Shown: positions 11,562 to 19,918 of the stretch, one piece after another | How the letters are laid out: every line of letters starts with the position of its first letter | Position numbering within the stretch: the first letter of the stretch is position 1 | Assembly (NCBI GenBank): GCA_003247835.1 | Contig: QJYB01000118.1 | Location: 1 to 64,000, forward strand | DNA from: Gammaproteobacteria bacterium | Lineage (GTDB): Bacteria > Pseudomonadota > Gammaproteobacteria > Pseudomonadales > Azotimanducaceae | Reading direction: 5' to 3' | DNA length: 64,000 nucleotides | The notes under the pieces: model-generated | The model's input: only the letters and a program-made list of their open reading frames with translations | Database searches by the model: none | What the model was told of the DNA's origin: nothing | Made by a program: the position numbers and the translations under genes

Positions 11562-13043
11562 ATGACCCGACCTGTCGACGATCCGGATCCGGAAGGCCTG
11601 CGGCTGCCCGTCAAGATCGACACCACGTCCAACGGTGAGTTCGTTCCCGTGCCCCTGTCCCGAGCCAATCGCGAAGCCAACCGTCGGGCACTGGAGGCAG
11701 CCACGATGAATGCGCGCCGGACGGGACAGAGCCGGCGGCGCTTTCTGACGACCAGCGCGGGTGTGGCGACCACGCTGCTCGCCATGAACGAGGTCAACGC
11801 GGCCAGCGGGGCAACGGCCGGTTTCTTCGACATCGCAAAGGAGGCCGCGCTCGATCCGGCCCTCGCCGCCGCTACGGTGGACGGCAACGAGTTCATCTTC
11901 GACGTGCAGGGCCACTACGTGGACCCGACCGGATCCTGGTTGAGGCAGGTGCCGGAGTTCGCCAGACCGTTCTCCGAGATGCCCAAGGCCAACTGCGAGC
12001 TCAACTATCCCGGTGACCCGACATCGTATCTCGACTGCCTGGGACCGAAGGAATTCATCAAGGACGTGTTCCTCGATTCCGACACCGATCTGATGGTGCT
12101 GTCCTTCGTGCCTTCCACCGCGGATGGGGAGCCGGTGACCATCGAAGCCGCCGACGCCACGCGCCAGATCGTCGACGAGCTGGAAGGCAGCAAACGCCTG
12201 CTGCTGCACGGCCGCGTCAACCCCAATCAACCCGGCGATCTGGAACGCATGGACACGCTGGCGGAGACCTGGAACATCTCGGCGTGGAAGACCTACACCC
12301 AGTACGGACCCGAAGGCAGGGGATACTACCTCTCCGACGACGTGGGGCTCGCGTTCATCGAGAAGGCCCGCAGCCTGGGCGTGAAGGTGATCTGTGTTCA
12401 CAAAGGTCTGCCGCTCGGCCGCAGCTCCTACGAGCACAGCAAGTGCACGGACATCGGTGTAGTGGCAAAGCAGTACCCGGACGTCGCCTTCATCGTCTAT
12501 CACTCAGGCTACGAAGCGGGTCAGATCGAGGGACCTTATGCCGCCGCAGCGAGTGGCGTGGACACGCTTGTCAAATCCCTGCTCGACAACGGCGTAGCAC
12601 CCAACTCCAACGTCTATGCCGAGCTCGGTAGCACCTGGCGCTTTCTGATGCGTGAGCCGGGACAGGCCGCGCACGTGCTCGGCAAGCTGCTCAGATACTG
12701 CGGCGACAGGAACGTGCTCTGGGGCACCGACTCCATCTGGTACGGCTCCCCCCAGGATCAGATTCAGGCGTTCCGGACCTTCCAGATAGACCCCGAGGTG
12801 CGGGAGAGCAACGGTTACCCGGAGCTCACACCAGCGCTGAAGGCCGGGGTCTTCGGCCTTAATGCGACGGTCCCCTACCGGATCAGCGCAGAGGAAGTGC
12901 GCCGGCACGCCGCTGCCGACCCGCTGGCCACTGCCCGGGTGGATTACCGGAGCGAACCGACGCCCCATTTCGGTACCTACGGACCGAAAACCCGGCGTCA
13001 GTTCTTCAGCCTGCTGGCGCGCAACGGCGGACAGCGCAGCTGA
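11562..13043 (+). CDS. Tat-exported amidohydrolase (Amidohydro_2 family)
   Basis: 493-residue TIM-barrel metal hydrolase/decarboxylase-type protein. A twin-arginine motif SRRRFL (58-63) precedes a hydrophobic stretch TTSAGVATTLLAMNEVNAAS, so it is probably exported folded to the periplasm. The barrel shows DVQGHYVDP (in place of the usual H-x-H), ICVHKGLP, YHSGYE and the metal Asp in WGTDSIWYGSP. The Tat signal sits 55 residues in; an ATG at 11706 would give an ordinary Tat leader, but the excellent AAGGAGGA site belongs to ATG 11562. It may act on a compound taken up through the outer membrane; the substrate is unknown. Divergence of the first metal motif could mean a different metal set. 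Confidence 0.82.
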   Translation: MTRPVDDPDPEGLRLPVKIDTTSNGEFVPVPLSRANREANRRALEAATMNARRTGQSRRRFLTTSAGVATTLLAMNEVNAASGATAGFFDIAKEAALDPALAAATVDGNEFIFDVQGHYVDPTGSWLRQVPEFARPFSEMPKANCELNYPGDPTSYLDCLGPKEFIKDVFLDSDTDLMVLSFVPSTADGEPVTIEAADATRQIVDELEGSKRLLLHGRVNPNQPGDLERMDTLAETWNISAWKTYTQYGPEGRGYYLSDDVGLAFIEKARSLGVKVICVHKGLPLGRSSYEHSKCTDIGVVAKQYPDVAFIVYHSGYEAGQIEGPYAAAASGVDTLVKSLLDNGVAPNSNVYAELGSTWRFLMREPGQAAHVLGKLLRYCGDRNVLWGTDSIWYGSPQDQIQAFRTFQIDPEVRESNGYPELTPALKAGVFGLNATVPYRISAEEVRRHAAADPLATARVDYRSEPTPHFGTYGPKTRRQFFSLLARNGGQRS

Positions 13044-13118
13044 GCGCATCGACGCCGCTGGGAGAGCGGCGCGCGCCCGCGGTAGCGGTGGTCACGCATT
13101 CCAAATCAAGGAACGATC

Positions 13119-15293
13119 ATGGAACGACTCTGCAGAATCCTGCTCCTGACGCTCATCCTCCCGGCAACAGCCGATGCGGCCTGCGATGACGACGACGACG
13201 ACGGCCTCGACGTCGCCCTGGTGCTCTCCGGTGGCGGCGCGCTGGCGACCACCCATATCGGCGCCATCGAGGTCATCGAATCGCTCGGTATTCCCATTCA
13301 CTGTGTGGTGGGCACGAGCATGGGTTCCGTGGTCGGCGCGCTCTATGCGTACGGCTACCGAGCCGCGGAGCTCCAGACCATCTTCCGCGATAGCCGCTGG
13401 CCGGAGATCTTCGCCGGCCAGGTGAATCGCGAAGACGAGCCGTACCTGCGCAAGGAGCAGGACGCGCTCTACTTCAGTGGCTACATCGCCGGCGTCGACA
13501 GGCAGGGTCTGCGACTGCCTGGTGGGTTCCGGCACATGGGCGGCCTGAAGACGTTCTACCGTCAGCTGCTCAGCAACGTGCCGGTCGAGTCGGATTTCGA
13601 CAACCTGCCCATCCCGTACCGCAGCGTCGCCACCGATCTGGCCACTGGTCAGGCGGTAGTGCTCGGCGAGGGTGATCTGGTACTGGCCATGCTGGCCAGC
13701 ATGGCGGTACCCGGAGTGTTCGCGCCCCGTGAGGTTGATGGCCGCATGCTGGTCGACGGCGGTCTCGCCGAGCAGCTGCCGGTGCAGACCGCGCGCGCCA
13801 TGGGCGCCGACCTGATCATCGCGCTCGACACTACCGTCGAACCTCCGGTACCGGCACCGGACTGGTCCGCCGCCCAGGTCGCTCAGCAGCTCATCCGGCT
13901 GACCGTCTGGCAGAACTGGCTGGCGAGCCGCGCCGAGCTCACGGAAAACGACGTCCTGATCCGACCGGATCTGGACGGTCTCAGCACCTCGAGCTTCGGC
14001 CTCGCGGAGGTGGGTTTCCAGTCGGGACGCGAGGAAGCCCGACACTACCGGCAGGCACTGCTCCGCATCCGCGCGCTGGCCGCGCCCCAGCAGAAGGTGC
14101 AGCGTGACAGGAGCGTTCCCGCGCCCGTCAATCTGGTGCTGGAAAACAGGACCGTGCTCGACGACAAACTCATCGAGCGGAGATTCCACTACCGGCCGGA
14201 AGATTTTGCCGAGCCTGAGAAGAGCAGACGTAAGCTGGACGATCTGATGGCGTTCGGCGGTCTCCAGCAGGCAGACCTGGCGGTCGTCGACGACAACACT
14301 GCCCGGCTGGCCACACGGCCCCTCGACCTGGGCCGGAACCTGCTGAGCGCCGGATTCCGCGCCTCGAACAACCTGGAGGGCGACAGCACCTACGAGCTGC
14401 GAGGGCGATTCACACGCAGGCCCTTCGCCGGCAGCGGCAGCGAGCTGCGTATCTCAGCAGAGATCGGCACGGACATCGGCGTGCTGATGACCTACTACCA
14501 CCCGCTGGGTCCGGAGAGCCGCTTTTTTCTCGAACCGTCCATCGGCTACGTCGGCGAGCAGATTCTGCTGGACTTCGAATCAGAGCGCCTCGGCGTGTTC
14601 TGGCGCCAGACAGCGGCAGCCCAGCTGCGTCTCGGCCGCGAGCTCGGTGACTGGGGCGTGCTCGGCATCGATGCCATCGCCAATGCCAGCCGCATCCAGA
14701 CCCAGGTCGCCATCGCCCCGCTCGGCGTCGACAAGGACCGTTTCTACGGCGCCGGAGCTTTCTTCGGCCTGGATACCCTCGACAGCACGGACTGGCCCGA
14801 GCGCGGCTGGCAGATCCAGGGGGAGTTCCAGTGGCTCGAGGAGCAGGAGACACACGGTGACAGCGACCGATACCGGTTCCGCCTGCTGAAACCCGTCTCT
14901 CTCGGCCGTTTCGGCGTGCTCTTCAAGGCGGAGAGTGAGGTCGTCGAGAACGACGCCGACAACCCCACCACCGTCCTGCGACTCGGCGGCTTCCGGCGGC
15001 TGACGGCCTACGGCGAGAATTCGCTGCTGTCCGACGACTACCAGATCGCCAGCGTCGAGCTGTACCGGCGGCTGAACCCGTCCACGGCCCTCGTCTCCGT
15101 ACCGCTGTACATCGGAGCGCTGGTGGAATACGGCAACGTGCACCTGCAGCTGCTTGGCCAGGACATCGGCGGGCATACCGTGTCGTACAGCGCCTATCTC
15201 GGTATCGAGACCGCGCTCGGGCCGCTGTTTTTCGGCGGCGGCACGTCGGACGAATCCTCGACCCTGTTCCTGCACTTCGGGCGGTCGTTCTGA
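13119..15293 (+). CDS. Patatin-like phospholipase fused to outer-membrane barrel (PlpD/type Vd-like)
   Basis: 724 residues: signal peptide 1-20, an unusual acidic run CDDDDDD, a patatin domain (about 30-330) with nucleophile elbow GTSMG (Ser67) and catalytic DGG (213-215), then a POTRA-like linker and a C-terminal 16-strand-type barrel ending FLHFGRSF with terminal Phe. This is the architecture of PlpD-type type Vd autotransporters, lipases carried to the surface. Oddly, the first motif reads GGGALA (38-43) where patatins have GGGxRG, so the Arg of the oxyanion loop is absent. It may be a lipase with a changed oxyanion hole or an inactive enzyme. It follows the Tat amidohydrolase by 75 bp. 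Confidence 0.87.
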   Translation: MERLCRILLLTLILPATADAACDDDDDDGLDVALVLSGGGALATTHIGAIEVIESLGIPIHCVVGTSMGSVVGALYAYGYRAAELQTIFRDSRWPEIFAGQVNREDEPYLRKEQDALYFSGYIAGVDRQGLRLPGGFRHMGGLKTFYRQLLSNVPVESDFDNLPIPYRSVATDLATGQAVVLGEGDLVLAMLASMAVPGVFAPREVDGRMLVDGGLAEQLPVQTARAMGADLIIALDTTVEPPVPAPDWSAAQVAQQLIRLTVWQNWLASRAELTENDVLIRPDLDGLSTSSFGLAEVGFQSGREEARHYRQALLRIRALAAPQQKVQRDRSVPAPVNLVLENRTVLDDKLIERRFHYRPEDFAEPEKSRRKLDDLMAFGGLQQADLAVVDDNTARLATRPLDLGRNLLSAGFRASNNLEGDSTYELRGRFTRRPFAGSGSELRISAEIGTDIGVLMTYYHPLGPESRFFLEPSIGYVGEQILLDFESERLGVFWRQTAAAQLRLGRELGDWGVLGIDAIANASRIQTQVAIAPLGVDKDRFYGAGAFFGLDTLDSTDWPERGWQIQGEFQWLEEQETHGDSDRYRFRLLKPVSLGRFGVLFKAESEVVENDADNPTTVLRLGGFRRLTAYGENSLLSDDYQIASVELYRRLNPSTALVSVPLYIGALVEYGNVHLQLLGQDIGGHTVSYSAYLGIETALGPLFFGGGTSDESSTLFLHFGRSF

Positions 15294-15352
15294 GCCCGGC
15301 CAGTGCGCTACCATACGCCGCCCGCCACCTCCAAGGATGAGGACCTGTCTCG

Positions 15353-15952
15353 ATGAACAAGACGTTACCGGTCACCGCTCTGCTCAGCACGCTGCTGGTG
15401 CTCGCCGCCTGCTCCAGCAGCCCGTCGATCAGGAGTGACTTCGACTACAACCACGAGATCGATTTCACGCAGTACCGGACCTACGCCTTCATCTCCGATC
15501 ATCCCATGGCGGTCAGTCAGGCTCAGGGGGCAGTCAGCCCGCTGCTGGAAGGACGCATCATGGAGTCGATCCGTATCGCCATGAACGCCAAGGGCTACAA
15601 CGAGGTGAAGGACGCGGAGTCTGCCGACGTCGCCATCGGCTTCACCATCGGGACACGGGATCAGATCAAGGTGGATTCCTATCCGGCCAGCTACTCGGCC
15701 GGGTTCGCGCGCCGCGGCTACTACTACGGCTACGGCATGGGTACGGAAACCTACGTCCGCCAGTACACCGAAGGACAGCTGGCCATCGACGTCTTCGACG
15801 TCAGGAGCCACACGCCCGCTTTCCACGGCATCGCCAGCAAGCGGATCTCGGAGTCCGACCGCAAGGACCAGCAGCCCGTGCTGAACGCGGTCGCCGCCCA
15901 GGCACTGGCCGCGTTCCCCGCCACAGGCGGCAGCGTCGTCCCGAAGAGCTGA
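15353..15952 (+). CDS. DUF4136 lipoprotein
   Basis: 199-residue lipoprotein: signal peptide with lipobox LAAC (Cys at 20) then a DUF4136 domain recognisable by SDFDYNHEIDFTQYRTYAF near the start, VAIGFTIG in the middle and LAIDVFDVRSHTPAFHGIASK towards the end. Family members are small envelope proteins of unknown function. A Gly/Tyr-rich patch (RRGYYYGYGMG) lies mid-protein. A DUF4136 gene next to an outer-membrane protein gene is common, but no functional link is established. Confidence 0.85.
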   Translation: MNKTLPVTALLSTLLVLAACSSSPSIRSDFDYNHEIDFTQYRTYAFISDHPMAVSQAQGAVSPLLEGRIMESIRIAMNAKGYNEVKDAESADVAIGFTIGTRDQIKVDSYPASYSAGFARRGYYYGYGMGTETYVRQYTEGQLAIDVFDVRSHTPAFHGIASKRISESDRKDQQPVLNAVAAQALAAFPATGGSVVPKS

Positions 15953-15961
15953 TCTCGCCGG

Positions 15962-16717
15962 CTAGCGACGGAAGTCCGGCTGGGTCCGATCCAGCCGACG
16001 CAGCAGCGCCTCCCAGAGCAGATCGCGCACCGGCGTGACCCCGACGCCCGAGCCGAACAGCGCCGCGGTCTTCTCCATGATCTTGTCGGAGATGTGGATG
16101 AGTGGCGCATCGCCGGTTTCCGCCGCAACCTGGATCTCGCAGGCACGCTCGAGGTTGTAGAGCGCCTGAAAGGCCAGCGACACCGTGGCACCCACGGTGA
16201 TCAGGCCGTGATTGCGCAGGATCATGTGCCGCGCCTCGCCCAGATCCGCCTGCAGACGGGGCGCCTCGGCCGGATCGAGCACCACGCCCTCGTAGTCGTG
16301 ATAGGCGAGCGAGCCCGCGACGATCATCGACTGCTGCGAGACGTTGCGAAGCCCCTCGACGCGACTGGCCACCGCGGTACCGGCCACGGTGTGCACGTGC
16401 GCCACGCAGTTCACGTCCTGGCGCGCGCTGAGTATGGCGCCGTGGATGACGTTGGCCTCCGGCGAGATCTCGTAGTCGCTCTCCAGCAGCTTCTGCCCCC
16501 GGTAGTCGACCTTGAGCAGGCTGGACGCCGTAATCTCCTCGAAGAGCAGCCCGAACGGATTGATGAGGTAGGCCTCCTCACCCGGCACCCGGCAGGAGAT
16601 GTGGGCGAGCAGCAGGTCGTCCCAGCCGTAGTCGGCGACCAGACGATAGAAAGCCGCGAGGTCCTGGCGCGCACACCATTCCGCCTCGCTGACCGACTTC
16701 CGCAGGTTGATCGTCAT
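15962..16717 (-). CDS. Class II aldolase/adducin family protein
   Basis: 251 residues of the Zn-dependent class II aldolase/adducin fold. The metal ligands are visible as H-x-H in CVAHVHTVAG and a third His in LRNHGLITVG; the catalytic-type Glu sits in SPEANVIHGAIL. Family members cleave or isomerise sugar phosphates or act on keto-acids, and many in catabolic clusters are decarboxylases or lyases of unknown substrate. It is convergent with the DUF4136 gene and divergent from the CoA ligase, with about 140 bp between, so it may share regulation with the latter. Confidence 0.85.
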   Translation of the reverse strand: MTINLRKSVSEAEWCARQDLAAFYRLVADYGWDDLLLAHISCRVPGEEAYLINPFGLLFEEITASSLLKVDYRGQKLLESDYEISPEANVIHGAILSARQDVNCVAHVHTVAGTAVASRVEGLRNVSQQSMIVAGSLAYHDYEGVVLDPAEAPRLQADLGEARHMILRNHGLITVGATVSLAFQALYNLERACEIQVAAETGDAPLIHISDKIMEKTAALFGSGVGVTPVRDLLWEALLRRLDRTQPDFRR

Positions 16718-16860
16718 CGCACCCCATCCTTCCCCGGCACCATGCCGATTCTACCCCGCCCGCGCGCGTCTGCTCACGCGCCGGAACCGGGCTTTCCCGG
16801 AACCCGCAGACACGGTATTTTTTCCCGTTCGTTCGACTTCTGGCATCTCGGGGGACATTC

Positions 16861-18483
16861 ATGAGCAGTATCTATCCCTGGAACTACGGCGACATTCTGG
16901 AGGCCATCGACGCCACGGTTCCGAAGGAAAGACCGGCATTCATTCACGGTGAGCGCATCATCACGTGGGGTGAGTTCGCCACACGCAGCAATAACCTGGC
17001 CCGGGCCCTGCTCGCAGGCGGGGCGGGTAGCGGCGACAAGATCGCCTTCTACCTGCGCAACTGCCCGGAGTACGGAGAGGGCATCGCCGCCGCGTTCAAG
17101 GCCCGTCTCACCCACGTGAACGTGAACTACCGCTACGTGGACCACGAGCTCGTCTATCTGCTCGACAACTCGGACGCCACGGTCGTGGTCTACGGCGCCG
17201 AGTTCACGGAACACGTCCGCCACATCCGCGGCAAGCTCCCCAAGGTGGCCCAGTGGATCGAGGTGAACGACGGCTATGCCGGCGAAGACGGCGCCGTCCG
17301 CTATGACGACCTGGTCACCGCAGGAGACGGCAGCCCGCTGGCCATGGAAAGATCCCCGGACGACCTGCTGTTCCTCTACACCGGAGGCACCACTGGAATG
17401 CCCAAGGGCGTGATGTGGCGACACCAGGACCTCTGGTGCGTGACCGGAGCGGGCGGCAATCCCCGGGCGGGTATCCCGCCGGCGCCGGATCTCGATACCT
17501 ACATCAGACGTCTCAGTGGGGAGGCGCCGCCCGTGAACCTGCCCCTGCCACCCATCATGCACGGCACCGGTCTGCTCGCCGCCATCGGCGCCATGTCCCG
17601 CGCCGGCAGCTGTGTCACCCTGCCTGGTCGCAGCTTCGAGCCGGAGCAGGCGCTGGCCGCCATCGACCGGCACAAGGTCACGGCCGCCACCATCGTCGGC
17701 GACGCCTTCGCCCGGCCCATGCTGGAGGCGCTGGATGCGAATCCCGGCAGGTACGACATCTCCTCGCTCCGCGTGATCAGCTCCTCAGGCGTGATGTGGA
17801 CCCGCAAGATCAAGGAGGGCCTCATCCGCCACAACCCGGAGCTGATGCTGGCGGACGGCTTCTCCTCTTCCGAGGCCATCGGTCTCGGCGCATCGATCAC
17901 CACCCGTGAGGCATCCGTGGACGTGGCCAAGTTCACCCTCGGACCCACCTGCAAGGTCTTCGATGAGCATTTCCGTGAGGTCGGTGTCGGGGAATCCGGC
18001 ATGGTCGGCGTGTCCGGCTTTCTGCCCATCGGTTACTACAAGGACGAGGAAAAGAGCGCCAGGACTTTTCCGGTGATCAACGGCGTGCGCTACTCCATCC
18101 CCGGTGACTGGGTGCGTATCGAGACGGACGGCTCACTCACCCTGCTGGGACGCGGCAGCAACTGCATCAACACCGCCGGTGAGAAGGTCTACCCCGAAGA
18201 GGTGGAGGAGGCGCTCAAGCACCATGAATCCGTCTCGGATGCACTGGTGGTGGGGCTGCCGGATGACAAGTGGGGTCAGTCCGTGAACGCCGTGGTCTCC
18301 CTGCACGACGGTTACGCGCTGGATGAGGTGGCGCTGAAGGACTTCGCCCGCCGGGAGCTGGCCGGCTACAAGCTGCCCAAGCGCATCCTCGCCAAGGACG
18401 ACCTGGAGCGGGCTCCGAACGGCAAGGCCAACTACAAGCTGATCCGCGAGTACGCAGCGAAGCAGCTCGCCATCGAGCTCTGA
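16861..18483 (+). CDS. FadD19-like acyl-CoA synthetase
   Basis: 540-residue ATP-dependent acyl-CoA ligase (ANL superfamily). The P-loop reads LFLYTGGTTGMPKGVMWRH; the GVMWRH ending is typical of the mycobacterial FadD19/FadD17-type steroid side-chain ligases. INGVRYSIPGDWVRIETDG, LGRGSNCINTAGEKVYPEEVEEAL and the late Lys in PNGKANYK complete the adenylation and thioester motifs. It activates a bulky carboxylic acid to its CoA thioester in the cytoplasm; a sterol or terpenoid side chain is an inference from similarity only. Neighbours (crotonase, aldolase, TetR regulator) fit a beta-oxidation or retro-aldol side-chain route. The stop is 9 bp from the convergent crotonase stop. Confidence 0.9.
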   Translation: MSSIYPWNYGDILEAIDATVPKERPAFIHGERIITWGEFATRSNNLARALLAGGAGSGDKIAFYLRNCPEYGEGIAAAFKARLTHVNVNYRYVDHELVYLLDNSDATVVVYGAEFTEHVRHIRGKLPKVAQWIEVNDGYAGEDGAVRYDDLVTAGDGSPLAMERSPDDLLFLYTGGTTGMPKGVMWRHQDLWCVTGAGGNPRAGIPPAPDLDTYIRRLSGEAPPVNLPLPPIMHGTGLLAAIGAMSRAGSCVTLPGRSFEPEQALAAIDRHKVTAATIVGDAFARPMLEALDANPGRYDISSLRVISSSGVMWTRKIKEGLIRHNPELMLADGFSSSEAIGLGASITTREASVDVAKFTLGPTCKVFDEHFREVGVGESGMVGVSGFLPIGYYKDEEKSARTFPVINGVRYSIPGDWVRIETDGSLTLLGRGSNCINTAGEKVYPEEVEEALKHHESVSDALVVGLPDDKWGQSVNAVVSLHDGYALDEVALKDFARRELAGYKLPKRILAKDDLERAPNGKANYKLIREYAAKQLAIEL

Positions 18484-18492
18484 GCGGCGCCG

Positions 18493-19233
18493 TCACGCGG
18501 CGCCAGGCAGCCTGACCCGCGTATCACCCCGCTGCCGGTAGGCGGCAGGCGTCAGCTCCGAATCGATGGCGTTGCGCATGGCCGCCATGGCCGGCCCCCT
18601 GAGCCGCGCCTTGGCGGCGGCGTGGGCGGCTGTGTCCAGTGCCATCAGCTGCCCGAGCCGATCGCCGAGCAGCGCGTCCAGCTCGCCGGCATCGACCACC
18701 TGGTCGAGTAAGCCGGCGCCGAGCGCCTCATCCGGCTCGAACATCTCACCCAATGTCACCGTCCGGCTGAGCCAGGCAGGATGCAGGCGGCTGCGCGCCA
18801 GCTCCACGGCAAACCCGGGCGGCGTGATCCGGATCGCGACCTCGTTCAGCCCCATTCTCCAAGGTCCCCGCGAGGCGATACGGAGGTCGCTGGCGAGCAG
18901 CAGAAAGGTTCCCATGGGAAAGGCATGACCTTCCATGACCCCAACCGTCGGCAGCGGAAAGGCCATCAGGCGCAGCGCCAGCTCCGCGCCGGTGCGCACC
19001 ATCGCGAGGCTCCCCTCGGCGTCGTTGGCCGCAAACACCTTCAGATCGAAGCCGGCCGAGAAGATCCCCGGCCGACCTGAGCGCAGCACGACCACCCGGG
19101 CTTCGTTCCCGGCGCGGCTGAACGCGTCGTCGAGTGCTGTGAGCATCGCGATGGACATGACGTTCACCTTGCCATCGTCCATGGTGATGCGCGCCACACC
19201 ATCCGACATTTCGTAGGTCACTGGGCCAGACAT
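18493..19233 (-). CDS. Enoyl-CoA hydratase/isomerase (crotonase) family protein
   Basis: 246-residue crotonase-fold protein. The first oxyanion-hole strand is GIFSAGFDLKVF; the second is altered to GHAFPMGTFLLLASD where GxAxGGG is usual, and the acid in LNEVAIRI (position of Glu164) is kept while the Glu144 position is not. That pattern points to an isomerase, hydrolase or other crotonase rather than a classical hydratase. The ATG at 19233 has a strong GGAGG site; an in-frame extension to 19374 crosses the TetR operator and is rejected. Divergent from the TetR-type regulator and probably repressed by it. Confidence 0.88.
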   Translation of the reverse strand: MSGPVTYEMSDGVARITMDDGKVNVMSIAMLTALDDAFSRAGNEARVVVLRSGRPGIFSAGFDLKVFAANDAEGSLAMVRTGAELALRLMAFPLPTVGVMEGHAFPMGTFLLLASDLRIASRGPWRMGLNEVAIRITPPGFAVELARSRLHPAWLSRTVTLGEMFEPDEALGAGLLDQVVDAGELDALLGDRLGQLMALDTAAHAAAKARLRGPAMAAMRNAIDSELTPAAYRQRGDTRVRLPGAA

Positions 19234-19268
19234 GACTGCCTCCGGTTCGATTGATCTGGACGCCAGCA

Positions 19269-19301
19269 TTGACAGCTGAATTAGACCAGTCAACATAGTT
19301 T
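19269..19301. promoter_or_regulatory. TetR operator (LmrA/YxaF-like box) overlapping divergent promoters
   Basis: TTAGACCAGTCAACATAGTT at 19281-19300 closely resembles the box I recall for Bacillus LmrA/YxaF repressors (core GACCAGTC followed by an A/T-rich CTATATTT-like tail). A consensus -35 TTGACA (19269-19274) precedes it in the direction of the regulator, with CATAGT (19294-19299) as a possible -10 at 19-bp spacing. On the opposite strand TTGACT (complement of 19288-19293) could serve the crotonase gene. A repressor bound here would block both promoters. Confidence 0.6.
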
Positions 19302-19324
19302 CCACGAGATGAGAGAACAGCTCG

Positions 19325-19918
19325 TTGCCGCGACCGCCGAAACACCGAAAACCCATCATCGACGCCTCCGTCACCCTGTTCCGGCGCCACGGCTACGGCG
19401 CGACCGGACTCAACGACATCGTCGAATGGAGCGGCGCGCCGAAAGGATCGCTCTATCACTACTTCCCGGGCGGCAAGCCGTCCATTGCCGTCGCGGCGGT
19501 TGAGGAGGCGGGACGTCGCGTCGTCGCCACGCTCGAAACGCTGGCTGCGGAAACCACCTCCACCGGCGAGCTGCTCTGCGCCCACGCCCGACTGCTGTCC
19601 CGCTGGATGGCGAAATCCGGATTCAGGGACGGCTGCCCGATGACCACCGTGCTGCTCGAGCTCACACCGGCCGACCGGTCGGTGAACGAGGCTGGACGGT
19701 CGGCCTACGACGCCCGCATCCGCATCCTGACTCAGAAGCTCCGCGCCGACGGTTTCGACGACGCGCGCGCCACGCGGCTGGCCTCGCTGTGTACGGCCGC
19801 GCTGCAGGGTGCGCTCATCGAGGCGCGGGTCCGGCGTACCGGAAAACCGCTGATGATCGCGGCAGAGGAGCTGTCTCGGATGCTCGAAGAATCCCTCAGG
19901 CCTCGAGCGCCTTCATGA
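19325..19918 (+). CDS. TetR/AcrR family regulator, LmrA/YxaF-like
   Basis: 197 residues. N-terminal HTH reads IIDASVTLFRRHGYGATGLNDIV-WSGAPKGSLYHYFPGGK, with the GSLYHYFPGGK ending that marks the LmrA/YxaF branch, and the C-terminal domain has the branch's CPMTTVLLEL. The first possible start in frame is TTG at 19325 (a TGA lies at 19310). Likely represses itself and the divergent crotonase through the box at 19281-19301. In Bacillus this branch responds to flavonoid- or drug-like ligands; here a pathway intermediate is plausible. Its last 23 bp overlap the convergent nucleoside hydrolase. Confidence 0.88.
   Translation: MPRPPKHRKPIIDASVTLFRRHGYGATGLNDIVEWSGAPKGSLYHYFPGGKPSIAVAAVEEAGRRVVATLETLAAETTSTGELLCAHARLLSRWMAKSGFRDGCPMTTVLLELTPADRSVNEAGRSAYDARIRILTQKLRADGFDDARATRLASLCTAALQGALIEARVRRTGKPLMIAAEELSRMLEESLRPRAPS

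Noticed and set aside
13054-13070. GCCGCT/AGCGGC hairpin after the Tat amidohydrolase gene as a terminator
   Set aside because: Only 6 bp stem, no T-run, and the next gene is in the same direction.
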